Below, piece after piece: positions 51,801 to 59,823 of a stretch of DNA of 64,000 nucleotides. Numbering within the stretch: position 1 is the stretch's first letter; every line of letters begins with the position of its first letter. Under the pieces are notes generated by a model. The model worked only from the letters and a program-made list of their open reading frames with translations, did not search any database and was not told where the DNA came from. The stretch is from positions 62,001 through 126,000 of the forward strand of contig CAYOEA010000002.1 in assembly GCA_964402995.1 (NCBI GenBank), in the 5' to 3' direction. Origin of the DNA: GCA-2686295 sp964402995 (lineage in GTDB: Archaea > Nanobdellota > Nanobdellia > Woesearchaeales > GCA-2686295). Made by a program: the position numbers and the translations under genes.

Positions 51801-53722
51801 ATAGTAATTTTTTTACATCCGGGTCTGCGTTACATACAATCAAAAGTTTTGATTATTATACAGGAAATCAACCTGGTGAAGAAGGTGAATTATATGATAG
51901 AGTTATAGTTCTAACTCCATCTAATTTAGAAATTTCAATAAACAATTTAAGAAAATTAAATTTAAGTGAATTTGACACTTTAAATTTTGATATAGGATTT
52001 TCAGGCATGGATTTCCCCAATAATATAAGTTTAAATTTTGAGTCTTTATCCAATGCTTGCAATTTTAATATTTTTGATTATATAATATATAATTTTTCAC
52101 AACATAGTAATTTTGAATTACCAATTTTATCAAATGTTTGGTATAGAATATCAATACCTTTAGATTCTTGTCCAAAAGAAGTGTTGAAAAATTTAATGAT
52201 AACCACTACAGGAATTGAGCCAAATAAACCTCCTGCCGTTTTCTTAGATAATTTCTTTTTATCAAATAGTTCAATTGAAGGGTTTGGCATAAAAAATGAT
52301 AATTATTATTGTGAAGCTCTTTCAGGTCAATGGTTATCAAGTTTAAATCCAGATGCGGATGATTATGATGCTTCTAAATTTGAAACTTGGGGTCCTAACA
52401 TGTATGCTTGTAATGCGCAATTAAGTTATGGGTGGACAGGAAAACAATGTTGTGGTTCTTTAACAGAGCAAGATAATTATGGTGAGTATTATGAAGATTT
52501 AAATGCAGGTTGTTTTGGCGGATTCACAGTTCAAAATGGTGAACGTTTATCTGATGTGTTAGGTAATCCAAGTAAAAAACCATATAATAGTTTAATTTAT
52601 TATGATAATGATTTTTGGACTTGTAATAATGAATCATTTGATGAATTACAAACTTCTTGGCTTGGTGTAGGGGGTAGTCCACTTTTAATTCAAAATGAAA
52701 CTAAAGCTTTAAGTTTTGAAATAAAAGGCGATTGGATGTGTTATTATAATGGTTGGATGAATTTAACTGAAGCACAAAATAGTGATATGCCAATGCAAAT
52801 ACTCGTTGCAACTATGAAAGAAAAAGGAGAACAAAATGGAGGAAATTATACTTTATTTTGTGGTAATCAAAGTGTATTAAATAATGCAACTGGCAGATAC
52901 AATGAGTTTTTTAATGCAGGAGAAAATCCACTTAACAAATATTGTTCATTAAGAGCAAGTGATGAAGTTTGGATTGGAGCTTTAGTTAATCATGTTGAAA
53001 TAAATGACTTTTTGAATAAAACAGTAAAAGCATTTTTCTTCCCAGATCACAATCTTTCACAAACAAATTTTGAATGCAATGATTTTGGAGGTTTAGGATT
53101 TTCAAATCAAGAATTTTATAGACCTTGTCCAAATCAAAGTGATTGGACAAATATAAGTTATAATAAACCATTAGGAATATTAATATTTAACATGGCGGAT
53201 ATGGAAAGTAATGGGGTTCCAAGCAATGCAGGGTTTTTTGAAGTTTTATGGATAAAACTATCAAATTTCTTTGAAAGTATATTTGGTTCAGTTCAAGAAC
53301 AAAGACCTCCAACTCCAATTCCCGCTTCACCAGAAGCTGATGATATAAGCTTTAATCAATTATACATAGATAATTTTATTACTTCAGATAATAAAAACAA
53401 AACTATTATTGGTATGATTGAAACAGTTGATTATGTTAATGGTGGGGAAGTTCCTGTTATGATCATACAATTTAATGGTTATGATAATGTAACTGATTTA
53501 AGAGATTTAGTTGAAGCTTGGATTGAGGAAACAGATAATAGTGCAATACAATTAGATTATAATTTAACTAATGATGGTAAAACACAATTCATTGAATTAA
53601 TAGGAGCTCAAATAAATAATCTTGATTGGAGATATTTAACTGCACAATTTAAAACATCAGGCGAATTCACATCTGTCACAGGAAATTCTGGAGCTGCAGG
53701 TAATAATGGTCAACAGACTTAA
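48884..53722 (+). CDS. Giant secreted glycine-rich, cysteine-rich surface protein
   Basis: 1612 residues beginning with a Sec signal peptide (FFLVLFLFLLSVSVSAA, cleavage about residue 24). Residues about 99-295 are glycine-rich blocks broken by strand-like segments (LEIHVKNLIMETKSEISVSG; AGRITLYVG), a pattern of glycine-rich beta-helix adhesins. The rest is full of cysteines and Asn-X-Ser/Thr sites, with Asp-rich possible calcium sites (NDEEDNDNDGLFDMQDDD). No C-terminal membrane anchor is visible, so it may be secreted or held by partners. Probably a cell-surface adhesin; the family is not recognised. Confidence 0.8.
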   Translation: MVIKRGVFFLVLFLFLLSVSVSAASTITCDEEYNLIIGQGDTAKKNCTVSSSQTIDVKKEWSEDDMAPDIADYYAGNLTIKEGVKLWFINSLSPASSSYHKGGKGATGKDEGSNIPGRGASQSILGGAGGDGAKGDETNRGSGGAGGGGGAGAAMFYKGGFGGAGGAGSNEDGCNSPGSGGSGGEPTNAGANLEIHVKNLIMETKSEISVSGQRSGAGTAGTSGCRGGGGGAGAGGSGAGRITLYVGVKYTCESNDCIISAAGGFGGNSGSGGDDDLRKDNMDGSGSGSGGGGNCGEIITYIKLSDTFTTNITPGSPGLVSTNNGAVGVQGADGNCASTVQNEILKETTSPFFEGVELAIYCNDEEDNDNDGLFDMQDDDCWKTPTEGICGDNAGPYQGETQEETFSNLPIPLASAINGVDGCCGDDELYFEDYCKGPKTTCTDFSFDNCPMDLNCVQDVEHNKCVSFLETDSCKGENFNCVNYEGSGGCADELDDLCEGESLPPGDYPCPPGTGSACIECFSEIIDCDGLNEGECTYVNECSWEPSPPGETIILNCSDLNKINCDSSDGVCDWVDVSELSPDEKKQDLFYIDADLNYFCSHDYDNSTLDEPQIIDVKDVNAGWKWWDSKLNRPLTIHTIDHSMYSDNTFTNEIMSNGENWSICNASCEGDCGEGIIGNLDSITAPGGYTMNEMCPYVPIDSTQTNFFGSGYGVEDCIWTLDNDVIVDVCCVSDQYDNDELYVYNKGTVEYINYLEINGEPANYLDLFLLNEDPINGFPERCFSCYDANGELPGTSGQGSNTDPVFVLKDYFNFGSFMGDYTESCEDNQGTLCVENIGTEGYFCNAGYYEIAAKDLDPLQVCCFSESEIGSPEDVCSQESGNEVLSCAEQGGQLIPDEPDVVTCSAEIASNDNLDNFICCRGGIRWIPEVIAFDYSRDICYGEYGNSFFGECCYDTVSCKNVFDSTVISDFDNSNFFTSGSALHTIKSFDYYTGNQPGEEGELYDRVIVLTPSNLEISINNLRKLNLSEFDTLNFDIGFSGMDFPNNISLNFESLSNACNFNIFDYIIYNFSQHSNFELPILSNVWYRISIPLDSCPKEVLKNLMITTTGIEPNKPPAVFLDNFFLSNSSIEGFGIKNDNYYCEALSGQWLSSLNPDADDYDASKFETWGPNMYACNAQLSYGWTGKQCCGSLTEQDNYGEYYEDLNAGCFGGFTVQNGERLSDVLGNPSKKPYNSLIYYDNDFWTCNNESFDELQTSWLGVGGSPLLIQNETKALSFEIKGDWMCYYNGWMNLTEAQNSDMPMQILVATMKEKGEQNGGNYTLFCGNQSVLNNATGRYNEFFNAGENPLNKYCSLRASDEVWIGALVNHVEINDFLNKTVKAFFFPDHNLSQTNFECNDFGGLGFSNQEFYRPCPNQSDWTNISYNKPLGILIFNMADMESNGVPSNAGFFEVLWIKLSNFFESIFGSVQEQRPPTPIPASPEADDISFNQLYIDNFITSDNKNKTIIGMIETVDYVNGGEVPVMIIQFNGYDNVTDLRDLVEAWIEETDNSAIQLDYNLTNDGKTQFIELIGAQINNLDWRYLTAQFKTSGEFTSVTGNSGAAGNNGQQT

Positions 53723-53730
53723 TTAAATAA

Positions 53731-53738
53731 TTATATAA
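53731..53738 (+). promoter_or_regulatory. TATA box of MEMO1-like gene
   Basis: TTATATAA begins 33 bases before the ATG at 53764; the transcript should be leaderless or nearly so. Confidence 0.45.
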
Positions 53739-53763
53739 ACAAGTAGTTCTATAGTTTATTAAA

Positions 53764-54618
53764 ATGAGAGATGCTAAATTTGCCGGATTATTCTATGAAA
53801 AACTTGAATCTAGTTTGAATCAACAAATAACAAAATGTTTCTTAGATGAAAGAGGCCCTGGTGCTTTACCATCAGAAGCTAAAAATCAAAACATAAAAGC
53901 GATTATAGCACCTCATGCTGGTTATTCATACTCTGGTCCTTGTGCTGCTTGGTCATATAAAGATTTAGGTGAAATGGAAATGCCTGATTTATTTATTTTA
54001 ATTGGACCAAGTCATACATCCAATCAATCAGGATACTCAAATGAGACCTTTGTAACGCCTTTCGGGTTTACTCGAGTAGATCAACAGTTCGCACGAGAAC
54101 TAGGCGAAAAAGGCTCTATAAAGCAGAATGAAGCAATACATGTTGATGAACATTCTTTAGAAGTTCAAATTCCTTTCTTACAATTCATTTACAAGAAGCA
54201 AATTGAAAAAATTAAAATTTTACCAATGCTAATTGGAGAAGATACTGATTTGAGTAAATTAGCTTTAGATTTGAAAGAAACAATAGTTGACACAGGAAAG
54301 AAAGTTGTATTTATTATTAGTTCAGATTTTACTCATTATGGACGAGATTATCATTATGCACCTTTCTCAGATAATATAAAACAAAGAATATATGATTTAG
54401 ATGGAAAAGCAATTGATCATATAAAAAATCAAGATGAAAAAGAATTCTCAAAATATGTTTATGATACAATGATGACTCTTTGTGGTGCTTTACCTATTTC
54501 TTTACTTTTAAAAACAGTCAATGCTAAAGATGTAAAGTTAAATCAGTATTATGTTTCAGGAGATTTAGCTAATAATTATAAGAATAGTGTTAGTTATGCA
54601 AGTTTGACTTTTAGATAA
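53764..54618 (+). CDS. MEMO1-family protein (AmmeMemoRadiSam protein B)
   Basis: 284 residues. The conserved metal/active-site pieces are all present: APHAGYSYSG near residue 56, LIGPSHTS near 84, DEHSLEVQIPFL, SSDFTHYG and a CG near residue 240. MEMO1 resembles class III dioxygenases. In prokaryotes it is often linked to AMMECR1 and a radical-SAM protein, not found beside it here. Its end overlaps the convergent ABC permease gene by eight bases. Confidence 0.93.
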   Translation: MRDAKFAGLFYEKLESSLNQQITKCFLDERGPGALPSEAKNQNIKAIIAPHAGYSYSGPCAAWSYKDLGEMEMPDLFILIGPSHTSNQSGYSNETFVTPFGFTRVDQQFARELGEKGSIKQNEAIHVDEHSLEVQIPFLQFIYKKQIEKIKILPMLIGEDTDLSKLALDLKETIVDTGKKVVFIISSDFTHYGRDYHYAPFSDNIKQRIYDLDGKAIDHIKNQDEKEFSKYVYDTMMTLCGALPISLLLKTVNAKDVKLNQYYVSGDLANNYKNSVSYASLTFR

Positions 54619-56590
54619 AACCTAAAAATTTCTTTTTCTTAGGATTTTTTTCTTTATCTATTTTTTTCTTTAAATGATCAATCATTTGTTGTTGATTACT
54701 GAATCTTAATTTCCATCCGAGTTTGCGTTCTTTTAGAATTTTACTTGTCCAGTCTGCAAATATATTATTTTTTTCAATATGTTCATTAAATTCTTTATCT
54801 GAAATATGTTCAAGTAAAGATACAAGGTGTTTTTTGTTTTTAATACAATACCCACCAACTTTTAAGTAACAATCTTCAGGTAAATAAACTCTATTTGTTT
54901 TTCCACTCATAAAAGTTTTACTGAACAATTTAGTTCTTGAAAGTTTATTAATTATAAATACTAAAGCAATTAATATGGCTAAAAATAAACCTAACGCTAA
55001 AAGTTCATTTAATGATTCTAAAAATGAGAATTCAAACAAAAATGACTTTTTTAATAATTCTGATGAAATGATAAATGGATTATATCTAATTAATTGTTTA
55101 ATAGTGTGAGACATTGATTCTATTGGTAAGATGAAGTTTGATAAAAGCAATAATATGCTACCAATTGATATGGATAACATAGTATTTGATTCTTGGGTTT
55201 TTGCAATGTATCCTATAATCATACCTATTAAAATGAATACAGTTATCGTAAAAATAATTATTAATGCTGAGACCCAAAAGTTATCTAAAATGGTGTTTTC
55301 GATAAAGAAATAAGACAATATTAGTATGATTAATACTTGTACAAACATGATGATAAAACTAGTTATGAATGTTGTAAGAATAAAGAAATTTTCTTTTGTA
55401 GGTGTTATGAAGTTTCTAAAGAATGCTTTAGAATGTTTTTCCATCATAATTAAATTACTTGAAATCATAATTCCAATAAACATTATAATTAAAGTTAAGA
55501 TGTAAGGAAACATGAAGATAAGTTGATTGGTTTCAGAAACAATAGGTTTAATTTCTGTTTTAATTGGACTTACAATATCTCCTGCATCAACAATATCAAT
55601 ACTTTCTAAATTAGCATTTGTTTTTTCAAGTTTTCCTTTAAGTTCGTCAAGATTATTTCTTATACTTGAAAGAGAAGATTTTATTTCATTAAGTTTTGAA
55701 ATGACTTCCACGTTTTTAGTTTTTTGTTCAGATAATTTAGCTTTTAGATTATCAACTTTTTCAGTTGCATTAGAAACTAAATTTGTGAATTCTTCATAAT
55801 TAATATCTGTTGAATTATCGATCCGATTAATATCTTCTTTTAGTTCATTAAGTTCATCTTTGAAAGTTGTCGCATTACCAACTTCATCTGCAAAATCAAG
55901 TCCTTCAACAATTGCTGAATTTCCTTTACTCCATAAACTATCTGCATTTGTTTTCAGTAATTTTCCTTGAGAATTTATATCTTCAAGATTAATATCGCCA
56001 CCTTGAAAATCAATATCTGAAGATTTATCTTTAGCTTCTCCAACATTGCCTGAAATAATATCTATACTAGATTTAAGAGTTATACTTGATAAGATATAAT
56101 CATCAACATCTTTTTTAGTTGAAGTAATTTTTGTTAACAAAACTTGTGTTAAATCTTTACTTAATTCTTCAGTTTTAATATTGAATTTTTCCGAAACAAA
56201 ACCAATTATTTGATAAACAAAATTGGTTCTAGAATAATCTACATAAAATTTGATATTGTTTTTATCTTGATTTCCTATTTCAAAACCTGATTGGAATACT
56301 ATGCATGTATGACTTGCACCTTCTTTAATTTTTGAAATACAATCTTCTTCTGTTTCATGAGTTAAAATATTATAATTTTTATCTCTTAATTCATCCATGA
56401 ATGATTCAATAAGAGAATTATTTCCATCAGGAGAATAATATCCAACAGTTAATTCAAATGATGTTGGTTTATTTAATGCTAAAGCAACAAGTAAAATAAT
56501 TAGAAGCGGTCCTAAAATAACTATAACTGCTGAAGTTTTAGTTCTAATTAAAAGTTTCAAGTTTTTAATTATAGTTTTACTGAATTTCAT
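54611..56590 (-). CDS. ABC-2 type transporter permease with coiled-coil outer domain and DUF5752-like tail
   Basis: 659 residues. One N-terminal membrane helix (about 15-40), then about 310 residues outside with a strong coiled coil (KAKLSEQKTKNVEVISKLNE; LDELKGKLEKTNANL), then five or six helices (about 350-570) typical of ABC-2 permeases. The YhgE/Pip family has a similar plan. After the last helix a cytoplasmic tail (about 585-640) with YLKVGGYCIKNKKHLVSLLE and FNEHIEKNNIFADWTSKIL resembles DUF5752. The ATPase partner lies 55 bases upstream. Confidence 0.8.
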   Translation of the reverse strand: MKFSKTIIKNLKLLIRTKTSAVIVILGPLLIILLVALALNKPTSFELTVGYYSPDGNNSLIESFMDELRDKNYNILTHETEEDCISKIKEGASHTCIVFQSGFEIGNQDKNNIKFYVDYSRTNFVYQIIGFVSEKFNIKTEELSKDLTQVLLTKITSTKKDVDDYILSSITLKSSIDIISGNVGEAKDKSSDIDFQGGDINLEDINSQGKLLKTNADSLWSKGNSAIVEGLDFADEVGNATTFKDELNELKEDINRIDNSTDINYEEFTNLVSNATEKVDNLKAKLSEQKTKNVEVISKLNEIKSSLSSIRNNLDELKGKLEKTNANLESIDIVDAGDIVSPIKTEIKPIVSETNQLIFMFPYILTLIIMFIGIMISSNLIMMEKHSKAFFRNFITPTKENFFILTTFITSFIIMFVQVLIILILSYFFIENTILDNFWVSALIIIFTITVFILIGMIIGYIAKTQESNTMLSISIGSILLLLSNFILPIESMSHTIKQLIRYNPFIISSELLKKSFLFEFSFLESLNELLALGLFLAILIALVFIINKLSRTKLFSKTFMSGKTNRVYLPEDCYLKVGGYCIKNKKHLVSLLEHISDKEFNEHIEKNNIFADWTSKILKERKLGWKLRFSNQQQMIDHLKKKIDKEKNPKKKKFLGFI

Positions 56591-56645
56591 AATTTTCCCT
56601 CTAGAAAATCATGGCTTTCCAAAAACTTTTTAGTTTTAGTAAATT

Positions 56646-57632
56646 TCATTTTTTATTTTTTTTATCTTCTTCTTTAGATAAATTAATGAAAATTTTATCT
56701 AAGTTAGGTCTTCCAATTTTTAAGTCAATTACTTGTTCTTTTGTTTTTTCAAGGATTGGAAATAATTGATGGAAAACTTTTTGAGGATTTTCAGTATAAA
56801 TAACTAATTCTGAACCTCTAATTTCAGTTTTTTCAATGTATTTTTTTGCAAGTTTATCTAAAATTGGTTTATAGTTTCCTGGATAAGATTCAAGACAAAT
56901 TTCTTGAATTTTTGAATATTTATTTTTAATAGCATCAGGACTTCCAACTTCAATAACTTTTTTATCTTTTATAATTGCAATTCGAGTACATAGCTGTTCA
57001 AGTTCTGCTAAATGGTGACTTGCTAAAATAATCGTTGTTCCTTTTTTATTTATTTTTCTTATTAAGTCCCAAATATGATCTCTAAGAATTGGATCTAAGT
57101 CTGCAGTTGGTTCGTCAAGAACTAAAACTTTTGGATCATGAATTAGTGAGCATGCAATATCAAGCCTTCTTTCCATACCACCAGATAAATTTTTTGCAAG
57201 TAAGTTTTCATAATTTTTAAGATCCATTAAATTTAGTAAAGTGTCAATATTTGATTCAAGCGCATCTTTTGATAAATTATATAGTGAACCAAAATAGTTT
57301 AGATTTTCTCTTAAAGTTAATTGTTTATAGAAAGATGGTTGTTGTGAAGCATAACCATAAAGACGTTTTATTTCTTGTTGTTTCTTAAAAACAGAACGAA
57401 AAGTCATAGCTTTTTGGAAATCCAATAAATGTTCAAATCTGAATAATACATCTCCTTGATCAGGTTTTACAAAACCAATAATAGTATTTAGAAGAGTTGT
57501 TTTACCTGAACCGCTAGCACCTATAATTCCAAATATTTCTCCTTTTTTAATTTCAAAACTAATATTATCTAGAATGATTCTATCATCATATCTTTTCACA
57601 AGATTTTGAATTTTAAAAATAGGTTCAGTCAT
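56646..57632 (-). CDS. ABC transporter ATP-binding protein
   Basis: 328 residues with Walker A GASGSGKTT near residue 37, signature LSGGMERR near 148 and Walker B VLVLDEPTADLD. Works with the downstream permease, probably as an exporter. It is not SufC: it lacks SufC length and sits in a permease operon. A TATA at 57763-57770 predicts a leader of about 108 nt with a 7-base inverted repeat (AAGACAT 57675-57681, ATGTCTT 57726-57732). Confidence 0.92.
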   Translation of the reverse strand: MTEPIFKIQNLVKRYDDRIILDNISFEIKKGEIFGIIGASGSGKTTLLNTIIGFVKPDQGDVLFRFEHLLDFQKAMTFRSVFKKQQEIKRLYGYASQQPSFYKQLTLRENLNYFGSLYNLSKDALESNIDTLLNLMDLKNYENLLAKNLSGGMERRLDIACSLIHDPKVLVLDEPTADLDPILRDHIWDLIRKINKKGTTIILASHHLAELEQLCTRIAIIKDKKVIEVGSPDAIKNKYSKIQEICLESYPGNYKPILDKLAKKYIEKTEIRGSELVIYTENPQKVFHQLFPILEKTKEQVIDLKIGRPNLDKIFINLSKEEDKKNKK

Positions 57633-57915
57633 TTTTGAATTTTGTAATTGTCATAAGGTTATAATCCAACCCCTAAGACATTTCTTGAGTTATTTTTTTT
57701 ATTAGACAATAAAACACCTCTTTTTATGTCTTGCTGAGCTCTATTTATTTAAAAATTAAGAGTATATAAATCTTCTTAAAACAAAATAATTTTTTATTAA
57801 CATTTTTTTTTAAAATGTTTCAGGTTTTGATTTTGATTTTTTTTAAGTTTACGTTTTTTGAAATTCCTTCTAAAACACCATTAATTTTATAAATAAATAA
57901 TCTGTTCTATTATAT
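57633..57915. promoter_or_regulatory. Divergent promoter region between the ABC operon and rnpB
   Basis: No gene seen. Minus-strand TATA at 57763-57770 serves the ABC operon; plus-strand TATA TTTATAAA at 57886-57893 lies exactly 30 bases before the 5' end of rnpB inferred from folding. The middle is T-rich. Confidence 0.5.
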
Positions 57916-58222
57916 GTAGGATAGTAATTAGCTATCGGTTGTTTGTCAACTGAGGAAAGTCCGCCCACAATAAAAGGTCACTTCTGTTATGGAAGACTCT
58001 TAATAAGAGTGGCTACGGCTCAGAAACGATACCGCTCATAAATGCTTAAGGATGATGTGGTGAAGCAATAGGTGACTGTTGTGAGAACCTGCTGACGAGT
58101 TTATGTTGTTGGATGAAACGGCAAGTCCTGACTTGTGCAAGTCAAAATGGCGCTAAGTAGAATGCTAATAAAAACTGTCTGTTTAACAGAGTTTTACATA
58201 AGGCGGCTTATCGCTATTCTAC
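57916..58222 (+). ncRNA. rnpB: RNase P RNA
   Basis: Catalytic RNA for tRNA 5' maturation. The conserved GAGGAAAGTCCGCCC block (from about 57951) and the 3' AAGGCGGCTTAT block (from about 58199) are present at the usual distance. The ends pair perfectly as helix P1: GTAGGATAG (57916-57924) with CTATTCTAC (58214-58222), with one G-U. Length about 307 nt, normal for archaea. Two protein subunits of the enzyme are also in this window. Confidence 0.95.
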
Positions 58223-58246
58223 AACACAATTTTTAAGAGGATTAAA

Positions 58247-58402
58247 ATGGGTAGAAAAGATAAAGTAAGTATGCCTTCATCAGGTGCAGGTATTACAAGA
58301 TATTTTGATGATTATAAATCAAAAATAGAATTTAAACCAGAATGGATTATAGTTTTAGTGATTTTAGTTATCATCATAGAAATAATCCTTCATATGAGTT
58401 AA
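58247..58402 (+). CDS. secG: Sec61-beta (SecG-type) translocon subunit
   Basis: Only 51 residues. The cytoplasmic part has PSSGAGITRYFDDYKSKI, the hallmark of archaeal Sec61-beta, and then one membrane helix (about 30-48). AAGAGG lies upstream of the ATG. It begins 24 bases after rnpB with no room for its own TATA outside the RNA gene, so it may be on the same primary transcript. It partners SecY at 12737-14104. Confidence 0.93.
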   Translation: MGRKDKVSMPSSGAGITRYFDDYKSKIEFKPEWIIVLVILVIIIEIILHMS

Positions 58403-58419
58403 ATTATAGGTGAAAAAAA

Positions 58420-58758
58420 ATGTTTCCAGGTATGAATCCACGTCAAATGAAGCAGATGATGAAAAAAGTTGGTATGCAACAAGATGAACTTGATGTTGTC
58501 CAAGTAGTTTTCAAACTGCGAGATAGAGAATTAGTAATTGATAATCCAAGTGTTTCAAAAATAAACATGATGGGACAAGAAACATTTCAAGTTGGTGGCG
58601 AAGTTAGAGAACAATCTTTAGACACTATGCCTGATATATCTGAAGAAGATATTCAAACTGTTGTTGATCAAACACAATGTAGTGTTGAAGAAGCAAAAAA
58701 AGCACTTGATGAATCTGAAGGAGATTTAGCAGTTGCAATAATGAGTTTGAAGGCATAA
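58420..58758 (+). CDS. nac: Nascent polypeptide-associated complex protein (NAC)
   Basis: 112 residues: the start FPGMNPRQMKQMMKKVGM, the NAC domain (LRDRELVIDNPSVSKINM; GQETFQVGGE) and a C-terminal UBA domain (QCSVEEAKKALDESEGDLAVAIMSL). Archaeal NAC is a homodimer that binds nascent chains at uL23. It follows Sec61-beta by 17 bases. Confidence 0.95.
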   Translation: MFPGMNPRQMKQMMKKVGMQQDELDVVQVVFKLRDRELVIDNPSVSKINMMGQETFQVGGEVREQSLDTMPDISEEDIQTVVDQTQCSVEEAKKALDESEGDLAVAIMSLKA

Positions 58759-58787
58759 TTTTAACAAAATCTTATGTGCTCGATAAG

Positions 58788-58795
58788 TTTATATA
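58788..58795 (+). promoter_or_regulatory. TATA box of the helical-pair operon
   Basis: TTTATATA, 32 bases before the ATG at 58820. Confidence 0.45.
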
Positions 58796-58819
58796 TTCAC
58801 AAATCTATATGATGATACA

Positions 58820-59305
58820 ATGGAAGAGTTTCAAAGTTTAATTGAATATGCTAAGAAAAGAATCAGGATAGCAGATCACATGCTAATTATGACTTATCCA
58901 TTGGTAAAAGATCCTAAAATTTTATTATCTGTCATGGATAATGTTTTTTTATCATTATCAAGTTCAATAAATTCAATTGTTACTTATGAACGTTTGTTTA
59001 AACGAATACCTGTTTCAAACGATAATTTTGATTCAAGGTTTGCAGTTTTTCGTTCAAAAATAGTTGATCGATATAAAATTAATAAAGAATATATTACTTT
59101 AATTCAAGAAGTAAATTCAATCCTTAAAGAGCATAAGAAAAGTCCTGTTGAGTTTTCAAGACAAAATAAGTTTGTTATTTGTTCGGAAAATTATAGACTA
59201 AAAACAATAGGTGTGCCTGATTTGAAGAAAACAATTATAAAAACAAAGTTATTTATCTCAGAAATTGAGAGGTTGGTGAGCAAAAATGCAGGAATATTTA
59301 AATGA
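58820..59305 (+). CDS. Helical protein, first of a paralogous pair
   Basis: 161 residues, nearly all helical. The N-terminal half (AKKRIRIADHMLIMTYPLVK) aligns with the start of the next gene (AKEELKRLDHSIYVSLKYTR), and the patterns continue for about 60 residues, so the two are related. Function unknown; HEPN-like helical bundles are one possibility but no RxxxxH motif is seen. Leaderless promoter. Overlaps the next gene by 20 bases. Confidence 0.7.
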   Translation: MEEFQSLIEYAKKRIRIADHMLIMTYPLVKDPKILLSVMDNVFLSLSSSINSIVTYERLFKRIPVSNDNFDSRFAVFRSKIVDRYKINKEYITLIQEVNSILKEHKKSPVEFSRQNKFVICSENYRLKTIGVPDLKKTIIKTKLFISEIERLVSKNAGIFK

Positions 59306-59753
59306 TGCAAAAGAAGAATTAAAACGATTAGATCATTCAATTTATGTTAGTTTGAAATATACTAGAACTGTTGATGTATTCATGAATATTATTTCCAGTA
59401 TGGTTGATGCTTATGATTGTATGCTTGATGCAGTTTTAGAGTTTGCAAGAGAAAAGAATTTAATTATTGATATTCCTTCTTCTCCAAGGGAAAAAGGGGA
59501 ATTAATCAAAGAAACATTTGATGATGAAGTTATTCGTGATAATGTGAATCTTTATTTTCTTTTAAGAAAACTTTCAAAATCAGTTCCTGAGCGAGCAAAT
59601 GAATATAGGCGAAATGTAACTATGACTGCATATATAGATAATCGTAAAGAAATAGTAAATATTGACATCGCAACTGAATATTATCATTTTCAAAGAGAAT
59701 TTTTAGATTATATTCATAGTTTAATTGTTAATAGTACCGATAATTCTGATTAA
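59286..59753 (+). CDS. Helical protein, second of a paralogous pair
   Basis: 155 residues, similar in its first 60 residues to its neighbour (shared AK...DH spacing and helical pattern) but with a different C-terminus. The 20-base overlap suggests coupled translation and a heterodimer. Function unknown. Confidence 0.7.
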   Translation: MQEYLNDAKEELKRLDHSIYVSLKYTRTVDVFMNIISSMVDAYDCMLDAVLEFAREKNLIIDIPSSPREKGELIKETFDDEVIRDNVNLYFLLRKLSKSVPERANEYRRNVTMTAYIDNRKEIVNIDIATEYYHFQREFLDYIHSLIVNSTDNSD

Positions 59754-59790
59754 TTTTTTTCACTTTCTAATTTTTATTTATAGAGAAAGA

Positions 59791-59823
59791 TTTAAATATG
59801 AAACACACTTAACCATAGTTAAG
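59791..59823 (+). promoter_or_regulatory. TATA box and operator-like palindrome at head of suf operon
   Basis: TTTAAATA (59791-59798) is followed by the perfect inverted repeat CTTAAC-CATA-GTTAAG (59808-59823). It ends at the base before the ATG at 59824 and covers the predicted transcription start. A repressor bound there would block initiation. Confidence 0.5.

Noticed and set aside
56646..57632. ABC ATPase considered as the missing SufC
   Set aside because: It is in an operon with an ABC-2 permease, on the other strand, with exporter-type features.
57633..57915. Possible riboswitch in front of the ABC operon
   Set aside because: Only one 7-base inverted repeat was found and no known aptamer core.
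59725..59823. N-terminal extension of the suf-leading gene
   Set aside because: It overlaps the previous gene, is hydrophobic low-complexity, and the TATA box lies inside it; the ATG at 59824 fits better.
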